Source: Streptosporangiales bacterium
Lineage (GTDB): Bacteria > Actinomycetota > Actinomycetes > Streptosporangiales > WHST01
NCBI GenBank assembly: GCA_009379825.1
Contig: WHTA01000029.1
Span: 1 to 61,517, forward strand
DNA length: 61,517 nucleotides
Reading direction: 5' to 3'
Shown here: one piece after another, positions 16,834 through 24,848 of the stretch
Layout of the letters: each line of letters opens with the position of its first letter
Position numbering within the stretch: position 1 is the stretch's first letter
Translations under genes and position numbers: made by a program
The notes under the pieces: generated by a model
Seen by the model: only the letters and a program-made list of their open reading frames with translations
The model's database searches: none
What the model was told of the DNA's origin: nothing

Positions 16834-18792
16834 TCAACCTTGCGCAGTGCTCGCCGCAAGCTCGGCCCTGCGCCTGCTGGTGGCCTCGTGGTCGATGACG
16901 AGACCTTCCGGGTCGGTCACCGGGTCACCGGTGATGACGACGCCGTAGTCGCGGTACGCGCCCTCGATGCTCACGTACTCGTCCCTCACGTCGTTCTTAA
17001 CGCGCTCCGGGTCGCGCTCCAGCGGGCTGCCCCAACCGCCACCGCCGTTGGTGAGGTAGCGGAACACCGCACCCCGCTTGGTCTGCCACACCGGTGACGA
17101 CGCGAAGTAGAAGTACTCACCGTTCTCCAGGTCGACGTGCTTGGTCTCGGGGTCGAGCACACCCGAGATCGGCACGGCATCCGCGTACACTTCACGCTCG
17201 AGACCGATGATGTCCTTCTTCGCCGCCACGTCGAACGACTCAGGCTCGAAGAACCAGACGGCTCCGGTGCCGCCGTCCTTGCCGCCGTGCACGCCGACCC
17301 CACTCGTGCGTTTGGTGTGCATGGGGCTCGACCAGTGTTCGGCCTCGCGCAGCCACATGGTGTCCTTGAAGACCGCGGCACCGCCGCGGTTGGTCCCAGG
17401 GCCACCGCTGTCGATCGCGTACTCCTTCCTGAGCACGACACCGGGCACATCGGACTCGATCGCCTCGGTCGCGGGGTCCAGGTTGTTGGCGAGTGAGATC
17501 GCCTCGTAGCTGTCGCCGTCGGCGTACTTCGTGGCACCCCACGGCCCGTGCTCGCCGCCGCACTGCGCGGTGGTCACCCACGGCGTGCCGTCGTCCAGCA
17601 CACCGTGCGCGTTGTGGATGCTCAGCGAGCCGTAGTCGCCACCCACGGCGTTCTCCCCCAGCGCCTGCTCCAAGGCCCGGTAGATCGCCAGCAACACGGG
17701 CATTGCGGTCTCCCAGTACAGGAAGATCGCCCCGTCGGGCGGTGTCGCGCTCACGAAGGTGCCTGGCGGGATGACCACGTCGATGTTGCGGTACGACCCG
17801 GACGTGAACCTGGTCCTCGGGTCGATCAGCGACTTCAGCGCGACCCCGACTGCCGTCTTCGTGTCGAGGGTGCCGCTGTTGATGCTCGTCCTCGCCTGCG
17901 GCGAAGTACCACTGAGGTCGACCTCGATGTTCTCGCCGGCCTTGCGCAGTTCCAGCTTCAACCGGTACTCGACGGTGTCGTCGATGCCGTCGCAGTCGAT
18001 CCCTTCCTCCGCGTGGTACACGCCGTCCGGGATCTGTGTGATCGCCTCGCGCATCGACTCCGCCGAGACGTCACAGCTGTACCTGATCGCACCCAGGTAC
18101 GCGTCGATGCCGTACTTCTCGATGCTCTCCTTGACCAGCCGCTCCCCGAGCAACAGGTTCTGGTAGATGGTCTTGATGTCGGGCAGCAGCAGGGCCGCCA
18201 TCCGCGCGTTGTCGAAGATCAGGTTGAACGACGACTGGATCGGCTTGTCGTCGCGGTACAACAGCGACGGCGAGATCACCAGACCGTTCTCGTAGACATT
18301 GCGCTTGGTGGCGCTGAAGCCCGCAGGCACGATGCCACCCATGTCCAGCTGGTGCGCGCGCAAAGTGATGTAGGTGACCACCTTGCCGTCGTGGAACACC
18401 GGCCGGATGAAGCAGATGTCGTTGACGTGGTTGCCGGTGCGGTACGGGTCGTTGGCGATGATCACGTCGCCTTCGCGGACCTCTGCCGGCCCGTACTCCT
18501 CGATCGTGTTACGTACGGCCTCGGCCATCGTGCCGAGGAACAGCACCAGGCTGTTGCTCACCGCGCCCATCGGGTAGTTCTGCTCGCGTGGCCCTGAGAT
18601 GGTCGCAGCGAAGTCGTACCAGTCACGCAGGATCATCGAGAACGCGTTGTTCAACAGGTCGGAGCACATGTGCTGCACGATGTAGCGCATCCGGCTCGAC
18701 AACACGGATGCGGTGAACCTGTCGGCTCCGTACTCGGCGAGGAACTGCGCCTCGTCCACATCTTTCAGGGACACGTGCGGATTGCTCGTCAT
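16834..18792 (-). CDS. hydantoinase B/oxoprolinase family subunit (HyuB, ketone-carboxylase-like)
   Basis: This 652-residue protein is the HyuB-type subunit. It shows DRFTASVLSSRMRYIVQHMC at the start, the family motif IIANDPYRTGNHVNDICFIRPVF and SGTSPQARTSINSGTLDTK in the middle, and GGGGWGSPLERDPERV near the C-terminus. Families built on HyuA/HyuB include hydantoinases, 5-oxoprolinases and the ATP-dependent acetone and acetophenone carboxylases. The catabolic neighbours (CoA ligase, SDRs, enoyl-CoA hydratase) fit a ketone or keto-acid carboxylase better than an amidase, but this is inference. ATG 18792 is used; HyuA ends 20 bp upstream. Confidence 0.9.
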   Translation of the reverse strand: MTSNPHVSLKDVDEAQFLAEYGADRFTASVLSSRMRYIVQHMCSDLLNNAFSMILRDWYDFAATISGPREQNYPMGAVSNSLVLFLGTMAEAVRNTIEEYGPAEVREGDVIIANDPYRTGNHVNDICFIRPVFHDGKVVTYITLRAHQLDMGGIVPAGFSATKRNVYENGLVISPSLLYRDDKPIQSSFNLIFDNARMAALLLPDIKTIYQNLLLGERLVKESIEKYGIDAYLGAIRYSCDVSAESMREAITQIPDGVYHAEEGIDCDGIDDTVEYRLKLELRKAGENIEVDLSGTSPQARTSINSGTLDTKTAVGVALKSLIDPRTRFTSGSYRNIDVVIPPGTFVSATPPDGAIFLYWETAMPVLLAIYRALEQALGENAVGGDYGSLSIHNAHGVLDDGTPWVTTAQCGGEHGPWGATKYADGDSYEAISLANNLDPATEAIESDVPGVVLRKEYAIDSGGPGTNRGGAAVFKDTMWLREAEHWSSPMHTKRTSGVGVHGGKDGGTGAVWFFEPESFDVAAKKDIIGLEREVYADAVPISGVLDPETKHVDLENGEYFYFASSPVWQTKRGAVFRYLTNGGGGWGSPLERDPERVKNDVRDEYVSIEGAYRDYGVVITGDPVTDPEGLVIDHEATSRRRAELAASTAQG

Positions 18793-18812
18793 CGTCGTCG
18801 ACGCTCCTTCGC

Positions 18813-20831
18813 TCAGGCTCGGGTGATCCGCAGCTCGCCGTACGTTCCGACCGTGGCGACCTGGCCGGCGACGAGGAAGGTGGTGGACAGGGGCTCGCGA
18901 ATCACCGCAGGACCAGCGACCTGGTCGCCACGGCACAGCTCGGCTCGCTGGTACTCGGAGGCGCCGACGACGTCGTCGCCGAGGTGACGGAGCTCGATCT
19001 GGCGCGTCGGCTCGGGTGCGCCTCCGTTGCGCTCAGGCGCCGCCGGGTACTCGACCTTGTCGGCCGCGACGATCGCGTCCACCCGGTACGTGACGCCCTG
19101 CACGGGCAGCGCCTCGAACTTGTTGCCCGACCGCTGCTCGTAGCGTTCGTGGAAGTTGGCGATCATGGTCTCCACCGCGGCACCGTCGATCTCGCCGTCG
19201 GGCACGCCCACGAACGGCGTCTCCCAGGTCTGCCCGGCGAGCCGGCCGTCGAAGCTGCGGACGAACCGCACGTCCATGTCGCCGAGCCGCTTGCTCAGCT
19301 GCTCCTCCATCTGCGCGTACACCTTGTCGATCGAAGCCGCGGCCTCAGGCGTGAGCATGGTGTACGCACTGCGGCTGTCGGCGTAGACCAGGTCGGAGCT
19401 GAGCAGACCGAGCGCGGAGAACAGACCGGGGTGCGGCGGCACCACGACCTCGCGGGCGTGCACCAGGTCGAGGGTGGCGGGCAGCAGCATCGGCCCCGCC
19501 GCGCCGTACGCCACGAGGCTGTAGTCGCGCGGGTCGACACCGTGCTTGATCGCGATGTTGACGACGCCTTCCGCGATGTTGTTCAGCCCGATGTTGAACG
19601 CGTAGCTGACCCGCTGCTCGTAGTCGAGTGGGCTGTCCAGCCCCTCGAACGCGTCCCTGGCGAGGTCGGGACGCAGGTGCATCTGGCCGCCGGCGAAGGC
19701 GTCGGCGTCGATGATGCCCATCAGCAGGCAGGCGTCGGTGAGCGTCGGCTCAGTGCCACCGGCGCCGTAACAGGCCGGCCCTGGATCTGCGCCCGCGCTG
19801 CCCGGCCCCACCTGCAGCTCGCCGGTCGCGGTGCTGGTGACGAGGCTGCCACCGCCGGCACCGATGCTGTCGACCTCGTTCGAGAGCGCATTCACCACGA
19901 GGTCGTGCTCGAGCTCGAACGTGGTGTTCACGAACGGCTCGCCCTCGGTCACCATGCTGATGTCGCACGACGTGCCGCCGACGTCCGCACAGAGCAGGTT
20001 GCCGACACCGAGCAGGCTGCCCAGGTGTGCGCTCGCCACGGTGCCCGCCGCGGGACCGGCGAACACCACCTTGAACGGGTGCTCCATCGCGACGTCCGAA
20101 CGCACCAGGTGCGCGGCGCAGTCGGCGAAGTTCAGGTCACCTTCGAAGCCGAGGTCACGCAGGCCACCGTCTAGCCGCTTGGTGTAGTCGTCGTAGATCA
20201 GCTTCATGAACACGTCGATTACGGTGGTCGACGCGCGGGCGAACTCCTTCGCCAGCGGCGACACCTCGCTCGAGATCGAGACCGGTACGTCGCCGAGCTC
20301 TTCGAGCACCAGCTGACGGAGTAGTTCCTCGTGGTACCGGTTCAGGTATGCGTTGATCAGACAGATCGCGACGCCCTGCACGCCGCAACGGCGCAACACC
20401 GCGAGCTCTTGGCGGGCCTGGTCCTCGTCGAGCTGGATCAGCACGCCGCCGTCGGCGGTCAGCCGCTCACGCACACCGCGACGCAGGTAGCGAGGCACCA
20501 GCGGCCGGGCCGCGTCGCCGAACGGACGGCGCCAGTTGGGGTCGGTGAGCCCCTCGACCGGCCGCCAGTTACGTCCGATGTCGAGGATGTCGCGGTGCCC
20601 CAGCGTGGTCAGGAACGCGATCTTCGGGAGCCTGCGGGTGATGATCGCGTTGAGTCCGTGCGTGCTGGCGTGGTTGAAGACCGTGGAGTCACCGACGCCG
20701 ATCTCTTGCGCACCACGCAGTACGCCGCGCTCGGTCTGCTGGACATCGGTCGCGACCTTGACGGTATCGATCTTCCCGTTGGTGATCGCTACGACGTCGG
20801 TGAAGGTGCCGCCTACGTCTACTCCGATCAT
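18813..20831 (-). CDS. hydantoinase A/oxoprolinase family subunit (HyuA, ATP-binding)
   Basis: This 672-residue protein is the ATP-using HyuA subunit of the ASKHA fold. MIGVDVGGTFTDVV gives the phosphate-binding loop. NHASTHGLNAIITRR, FAGPAAGTVASAHLG, LCADVGGTSCDISMV, EVDSIGAGGGSLV and GPGSAGADPGPACYG are successive family blocks. In the DVGGTS motif a Cys replaces the more common Thr/Phe after the Ser, which could affect substrate choice. It pairs with HyuB downstream and follows a small 88-residue gene. The ATP-dependent role, phosphorylating substrate or bicarbonate, is known for the family; the substrate here is unknown. Confidence 0.92.
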   Translation of the reverse strand: MIGVDVGGTFTDVVAITNGKIDTVKVATDVQQTERGVLRGAQEIGVGDSTVFNHASTHGLNAIITRRLPKIAFLTTLGHRDILDIGRNWRPVEGLTDPNWRRPFGDAARPLVPRYLRRGVRERLTADGGVLIQLDEDQARQELAVLRRCGVQGVAICLINAYLNRYHEELLRQLVLEELGDVPVSISSEVSPLAKEFARASTTVIDVFMKLIYDDYTKRLDGGLRDLGFEGDLNFADCAAHLVRSDVAMEHPFKVVFAGPAAGTVASAHLGSLLGVGNLLCADVGGTSCDISMVTEGEPFVNTTFELEHDLVVNALSNEVDSIGAGGGSLVTSTATGELQVGPGSAGADPGPACYGAGGTEPTLTDACLLMGIIDADAFAGGQMHLRPDLARDAFEGLDSPLDYEQRVSYAFNIGLNNIAEGVVNIAIKHGVDPRDYSLVAYGAAGPMLLPATLDLVHAREVVVPPHPGLFSALGLLSSDLVYADSRSAYTMLTPEAAASIDKVYAQMEEQLSKRLGDMDVRFVRSFDGRLAGQTWETPFVGVPDGEIDGAAVETMIANFHERYEQRSGNKFEALPVQGVTYRVDAIVAADKVEYPAAPERNGGAPEPTRQIELRHLGDDVVGASEYQRAELCRGDQVAGPAVIREPLSTTFLVAGQVATVGTYGELRITRA

Positions 20832-20861
20832 GGGCTCTACTTCCCTTCAGAAGACGCTAAT

Positions 20862-21128
20862 TCAGTCGACAGCGAGACCGGCCGAGACGAGGGTGATCGG
20901 GCCGAACAGGTGCCACGGCTCGCGGCTGACGGACTGGAGGGTCGGTTGGTGCTTGACGACCATGAACCAGCCGCCTTCGGAGAGCACCGGGTAGCGGCGG
21001 AAGTCCGCCACCGTCGAACCGGGAAAGTCGCGCTGTAGGTCCACCCCCAGCGCGCGAAGCTCGTTTTCGGTCACTTCCTCCCTCGGGACGGAAGGACCCT
21101 CGGGCACGGTCACCTGTGCTTCGCCCAT
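20862..21128 (-). CDS. small hypothetical protein, first gene of the HyuAB operon
   Basis: The 88-residue product (MGEAQVTVPEGPSVPREEVT, then LRALGVDLQRDFPGSTVADF) matches no family I can name. It has no Cys, no membrane segment and no signal peptide. The strong ribosome site GGGGAG six bases before ATG 21128 decides the start; a longer in-frame reading to 21227 would run across the operator. Being first in the operon, 30 bp before hyuA, it may be a small accessory subunit comparable in position to the third subunit of ketone carboxylases, though it is shorter than acetone carboxylase gamma and lacks zinc-binding cysteines. Confidence 0.72.
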   Translation of the reverse strand: MGEAQVTVPEGPSVPREEVTENELRALGVDLQRDFPGSTVADFRRYPVLSEGGWFMVVKHQPTLQSVSREPWHLFGPITLVSAGLAVD

Positions 21129-21170
21129 GAAGAACTCCCCGACAACTCGATGCTCTGTAGATCTGTTTCG

Positions 21171-21186
21171 TGTACCAATCGGTCTA
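21171..21186. promoter_or_regulatory. TetR-type operator, site 1
   Basis: TGTACCAATCGGTCTA has a ten-base near-palindromic core (ACCAATCGGT, 21174-21183) and matches site 2 near 24.8 kb in 15 of 16 positions. It lies between the leftward small-protein/hyuAB operon (start 21128) and the rightward enoyl-CoA hydratase/TetR operon (start 21244), so one bound repressor could close both promoters. Confidence 0.75.
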
Positions 21187-21243
21187 ATAAACTCGATGGC
21201 AGCACTGTAGGACTCTCGAACCGGCATGACAAGGGGAAGATCG

Positions 21244-22032
21244 ATGGAAACCGGCCCGAGAACCAGAGTTCAACTCGAAGCGCGCGGGTCGGTCAGGACC
21301 GTCCGGCTGCACCATCCGCCGCTGAACGCGTTCGACAGCGCGATGCGCAGCGAACTCGCCGAAGTCGCGCGTGACCTCACCGACGCCAGCGACGTCGGCG
21401 CGGTGGTGCTCTACGGCGGCGAGCGCGCGTTCGCCGCCGGCGCCGACATCCACGAACTCGCCGACATGGGGTACGAGCAGATCCACCACTGGAACCGGGC
21501 CATGCAGCGCACCCTCGACCAGTTCGCGCGGTTGCCGATGCCCGTCGTCGCCGCGATTTCCGGCAACGCGCTCGGCGGCGGCCTCGAGCTCGCGCTGGCC
21601 GCCGACTACCGGGTGGCCGACCCGGGAGCACAGCTCGGCCTCCCCGAGGTGCTGCTCGGCATCATGCCGGGCTCGGGCGGCACCCAGCGGTTGAGCCGGC
21701 TGGTCGGACCGGCGAAGGCGAAGGCGATCATGATGACCGGCCGCCGGCTCGACGCCGCCGAGGCACACGCCATCGGCCTCGTCGACCAGCTCTCCGCAGA
21801 CGGCCAGGTGTACGAAGCGGCGCTCGACTACGCCACCCGGCTCGCGGCCGGTCCCAGGTACGCGATCCAGGCGATCAAGCAGGCCGTCGACCACGGTACG
21901 GACGCGTCCATGGCCGCCGGGCTCGCCCTGGAGCACGCGGCGATCTCCGGGCTGTTCGCGACGGCCGACAAGGACACGGGGATGCAATCGTTCCTCGCCG
22001 ACGGTCCGGGACATGCGCGTTTCGGGGACTGA
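21244..22032 (+). CDS. enoyl-CoA hydratase/isomerase (crotonase family)
   Basis: This 262-residue crotonase has the oxyanion-hole segments AFAAGADIHEL and SGNALGGGLELALAADYR, and both catalytic glutamates are in place (GGLELA and LPEVLLGIMPG). GSGGTQRLSRLVG follows as expected. It would hydrate a 2-enoyl-CoA to the 3-hydroxyacyl-CoA. ATG 21244 is preceded by AGGGGAAG; the alternative ATG at 21226 lacks a ribosome site. It is the first gene of a two-gene rightward operon with the TetR regulator 67 bp downstream, and its promoter region contains operator site 1. Confidence 0.9.
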   Translation: METGPRTRVQLEARGSVRTVRLHHPPLNAFDSAMRSELAEVARDLTDASDVGAVVLYGGERAFAAGADIHELADMGYEQIHHWNRAMQRTLDQFARLPMPVVAAISGNALGGGLELALAADYRVADPGAQLGLPEVLLGIMPGSGGTQRLSRLVGPAKAKAIMMTGRRLDAAEAHAIGLVDQLSADGQVYEAALDYATRLAAGPRYAIQAIKQAVDHGTDASMAAGLALEHAAISGLFATADKDTGMQSFLADGPGHARFGD

Positions 22033-22099
22033 CGCAACACTGCCGCGCAACCCGACTACGGTGTCTGCAAGAGCACGCCCTCGGCGACTGTGAGGAGTC

Positions 22100-22768
22100 A
22101 TGCCAAGACCGCCAGGACATGGGCCGGGATACGAGGTCAAGCGTCAGGAGATCATCGACGCTGCCGCAGACCTGTTCGGCAAGAAGGGCTACGCGGCGAC
22201 CGGTATCGCGGAGATCGGCAAGGCCGCCGGCCTCGCCAAGGGCGCGCTGTACTACTACATCGGCTCCAAGGAGAACCTGCTCGTCGAGATCCAGGCCAGG
22301 GTCCTCACGCCGCTGCTCACGTCCGCCAAGGAGATCGCGGCGCTCGACGAAGACCCGGTCGTACGGTTGCGGCTGCTCTCCGAGACCTTGCTCGACATGA
22401 TCTTCAGGCGGCTCGACCACATCTGGGTGTACGAGCACGACTACCGGCAGCTGCGCGGCGCCAACAAGAGCCGGCTGAAGCGGCAGCGCGGGCAGTTCGA
22501 ACAGATCGTGCAAGACCTGCTCGTGGAGGCCATGGACTCCGGCGCGTTCCGCACCATGAACCCGCGGATCGCCGTACTCCAGTTCCTTAACATGCACAAC
22601 CACACGTACCAGTGGGTGCGACCGAACGGGCCGTGGGACGCCGCGTACCTGTCCAGGGAGTACTGCGCGACGCTGTTCTCCGGGTTCAGGAGCGAGAGCT
22701 ACGACCTCAGCGACCTGGAGGACCGCGTCGCGAAGTTCCGCGACCGCAACGCCCCAGCGGAGACCTGA
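22100..22768 (+). CDS. TetR family repressor of the catabolic island
   Basis: This 222-residue regulator has a TetR helix-turn-helix at residues about 14-60 (RQEIIDAAADLFGKKGYAAT, IAEIGKAAGLAKGALYYYIG) and a C-terminal helical ligand domain of the kind found in KstR2/FadR-like acyl-CoA-responsive repressors. ATG 22100 follows GAGGAG. It lies downstream of the enoyl-CoA hydratase on the same strand, so operator site 1 would give autoregulation. Together with site 2 it is positioned to govern thirteen surrounding catabolic genes. The inducer is probably an acyl-CoA intermediate, which is inference. It ends directly against the convergent E1 gene. Confidence 0.88.
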   Translation: MPRPPGHGPGYEVKRQEIIDAAADLFGKKGYAATGIAEIGKAAGLAKGALYYYIGSKENLLVEIQARVLTPLLTSAKEIAALDEDPVVRLRLLSETLLDMIFRRLDHIWVYEHDYRQLRGANKSRLKRQRGQFEQIVQDLLVEAMDSGAFRTMNPRIAVLQFLNMHNHTYQWVRPNGPWDAAYLSREYCATLFSGFRSESYDLSDLEDRVAKFRDRNAPAET

Positions 22769-24742
22769 TCACGCTGCTGCCGCCGTACGCAATGCGGCGG
22801 TGATCTTCTCCCTGTCGGGCAGCCAGGCGCGTTCGAGCGTCGGCGCGTACGGCGCGGGCGTGGCCTCGGCACCCACCCGCAACACCGGGGCATCGAGCGT
22901 CCAGAAGCCTTCGTGTGCCGCGAGCGCGGCCAGCTCGGCACCCACCCCGAACTCGGCGACCGCCTCGTGCGCGATCACCAGCCTGTTGGTCTTCGCCAGC
23001 GACGCGAGCACCGTCGGCTTGTCCAGCGGCGCGACCGTCCGCAGGTCGATGACCTCGACGCTGACACCTTCCGCCGCGAGCTGCTCGGCGCTGGCGAGGC
23101 ACTCGTGCAGCATCCGTGAGTACGAGACCAGCGTGACGTCGGTGCCGCTCCTGCACACCCGCGCCTTGCCGAGCGGCACCAGGTGGCCGTCAGGCGGTGC
23201 GGGGCCGACGCTGCCGTAGAGCAACCGGTTCTCGACGAAGACGACGGGGTTCGGGTCGCGGATCGCCGCGCGCAGCAAGCCGTACGTGTCGGCGGGCGTC
23301 GCCGGCATCACGACGGTGAGACCCGGTATGTGCGCGAGCAGTGCCTCCAGGCTCTGCGAGTGTTGACTGCCGGAGGAACGACCGGCGCCGAACTGCGTCC
23401 GCACGACGAGCGGCAGGCTGGCGCCGCCGCCGGTCATGTAGCGCAGCTTGGCCGCCTGGTTGAGTAGCTGGTCGAAGCACACACCCAGGAAGTCGAAGTA
23501 CATCAGCTCGACCACCGGTCGCATCCCGGCGAGCGCCGCGCCCACTGCCGTGCCGACGATCGCGGTCTCGGAGATCGGGGTGTCGCGCACCCGCCCGGGG
23601 AACGTGTCGGCCAGCTCCCTGGTCAGCCCGAAGACGTTGCCGCCGGCGCCCACGTCGATACCGGCGAGGAAGACCGAGTCGTCGTGCTCCAGCTCGTACG
23701 TCAGGGCCGCCCTGACCGCCCTGCCGACCTTCGTGGTCTCACCGGCGGGCTCCACCGGCTCAGGCGCCGGCTCCCTGGGCGTGATCACGTAGTGGTGCAG
23801 GGTCTCCGCGGCGGGCTCCCGGCCGGCGTGCGCCGCCGCGACACCGTCGTCGATCAGCTGCTCGACCTCCGCGTCACACGCGGCCAGATCCGCGCTGTCC
23901 ACCCCCAGCTCGGCGAGCCGGTTGGCCGCCACCAGCAACGGGTCGCGCTCTCGCCAGTGCTCGAGCTCGTCGGCATCACGGTAGCGTTCCGGGTCGCCCT
24001 CGTAGTGACCGCGCCAGCGGTAGGTGTCCGCCTCGACCATGATCGGGCCGGCACCGGAGCGCAGCCGTTCCACCAGGCCGGCGGTGAGCTGCGCGACCTC
24101 GACCACGTCGTTCCCGTCCACCCGGTGGAACTCGACGCCGTACCCCTGGGCACGGTCGGTGAGCGTCACCGGGTGCTGGGCCGCTGCGGCGGAGAACTCC
24201 GCGTACTTGTTGTTCTCGCAGCAGAAGAGCACCGGCAGCTGCCAGACCGCGGCCAGGTTGACCGCCTCGTGGAACATGCCCTGGGCCACCGCGCCGTCGC
24301 CGAAGAACGCGACCACCACGGCGCCCTCGTCGCGCAGTTGCGCAGCGGTTCCCGCACCGACGGCGATCGGCAGGCCGGCGGCGACGATGCCGTTCGCGCC
24401 GAAGATGCCAAGGCGCGGATCGGCGATGTGCATCGAGCCGCCGCGGCCGCCGCAGACGCCCTCGCTCTTGCCCATCAGCTCCGCGAGCATCGCCTTCGGG
24501 TCCAGCCCCTTGGCGATGCAGTGTCCGTGCCCGCGATGGGTGGAGGTGACCACGTCGCGTTCCTCCAGCGGCCAGCAAGTGCCTACGGCCGATCCCTCCT
24601 GCCCGACGGAGAGGTGCAGGAAACCCGGCACGTCCCCGTCCCGGTAGAGCGTGGCAGCACGTTCCTCGAAGGCCCTGATCAACCGCATCCTGCGGTACAT
24701 CTCTACGAGTGCCGCGGCGTCGGTGGTCGAGATCTCGTTCAC
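22769..24742 (-). CDS. fused alpha-beta TPP-dependent 2-oxoacid/acetoin dehydrogenase E1
   Basis: This 657-residue protein joins an E1-alpha domain (residues about 1-330) to an E1-beta domain (about 335-657). The alpha part has STHRGHGHCIAKG, GGRGGSMHI and the TPP motif FFGDGAVAQGMFHEAVNLAA ending in NNKYAEFS. The beta part has DTPISETAIVGTAVGAALAG and VRTQFGAG. Such fusions act on branched-chain 2-oxoacids or acetoin, transferring an acyl group to a lipoyl E2. No E2 or E3 gene is in the window. GTG 24742 follows GAGGAG. The promoter faces operator site 2. Confidence 0.88.
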   Translation of the reverse strand: MNEISTTDAAALVEMYRRMRLIRAFEERAATLYRDGDVPGFLHLSVGQEGSAVGTCWPLEERDVVTSTHRGHGHCIAKGLDPKAMLAELMGKSEGVCGGRGGSMHIADPRLGIFGANGIVAAGLPIAVGAGTAAQLRDEGAVVVAFFGDGAVAQGMFHEAVNLAAVWQLPVLFCCENNKYAEFSAAAAQHPVTLTDRAQGYGVEFHRVDGNDVVEVAQLTAGLVERLRSGAGPIMVEADTYRWRGHYEGDPERYRDADELEHWRERDPLLVAANRLAELGVDSADLAACDAEVEQLIDDGVAAAHAGREPAAETLHHYVITPREPAPEPVEPAGETTKVGRAVRAALTYELEHDDSVFLAGIDVGAGGNVFGLTRELADTFPGRVRDTPISETAIVGTAVGAALAGMRPVVELMYFDFLGVCFDQLLNQAAKLRYMTGGGASLPLVVRTQFGAGRSSGSQHSQSLEALLAHIPGLTVVMPATPADTYGLLRAAIRDPNPVVFVENRLLYGSVGPAPPDGHLVPLGKARVCRSGTDVTLVSYSRMLHECLASAEQLAAEGVSVEVIDLRTVAPLDKPTVLASLAKTNRLVIAHEAVAEFGVGAELAALAAHEGFWTLDAPVLRVGAEATPAPYAPTLERAWLPDREKITAALRTAAAA

Positions 24743-24790
24743 GCTTCTCCTCGACTCTCTTGACCAAACTCGGTGTATTGGCGATTCTTG

Positions 24791-24804
24791 TACCGATCGG
24801 TCTA
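24791..24804. promoter_or_regulatory. TetR-type operator, site 2
   Basis: TACCGATCGGTCTA contains the perfect ten-base palindrome ACCGATCGGT (24792-24801) and extends to a 16-base match with site 1 when TG upstream is included. It lies between the leftward E1 gene (start 24742) and the rightward alcohol dehydrogenase/acyl-CoA dehydrogenase operon (start 24849). Confidence 0.78.
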
Positions 24805-24848
24805 CGAAACAATAGGCTGTGGGACAAGACGTCGGGAGGTGGGTCCGG

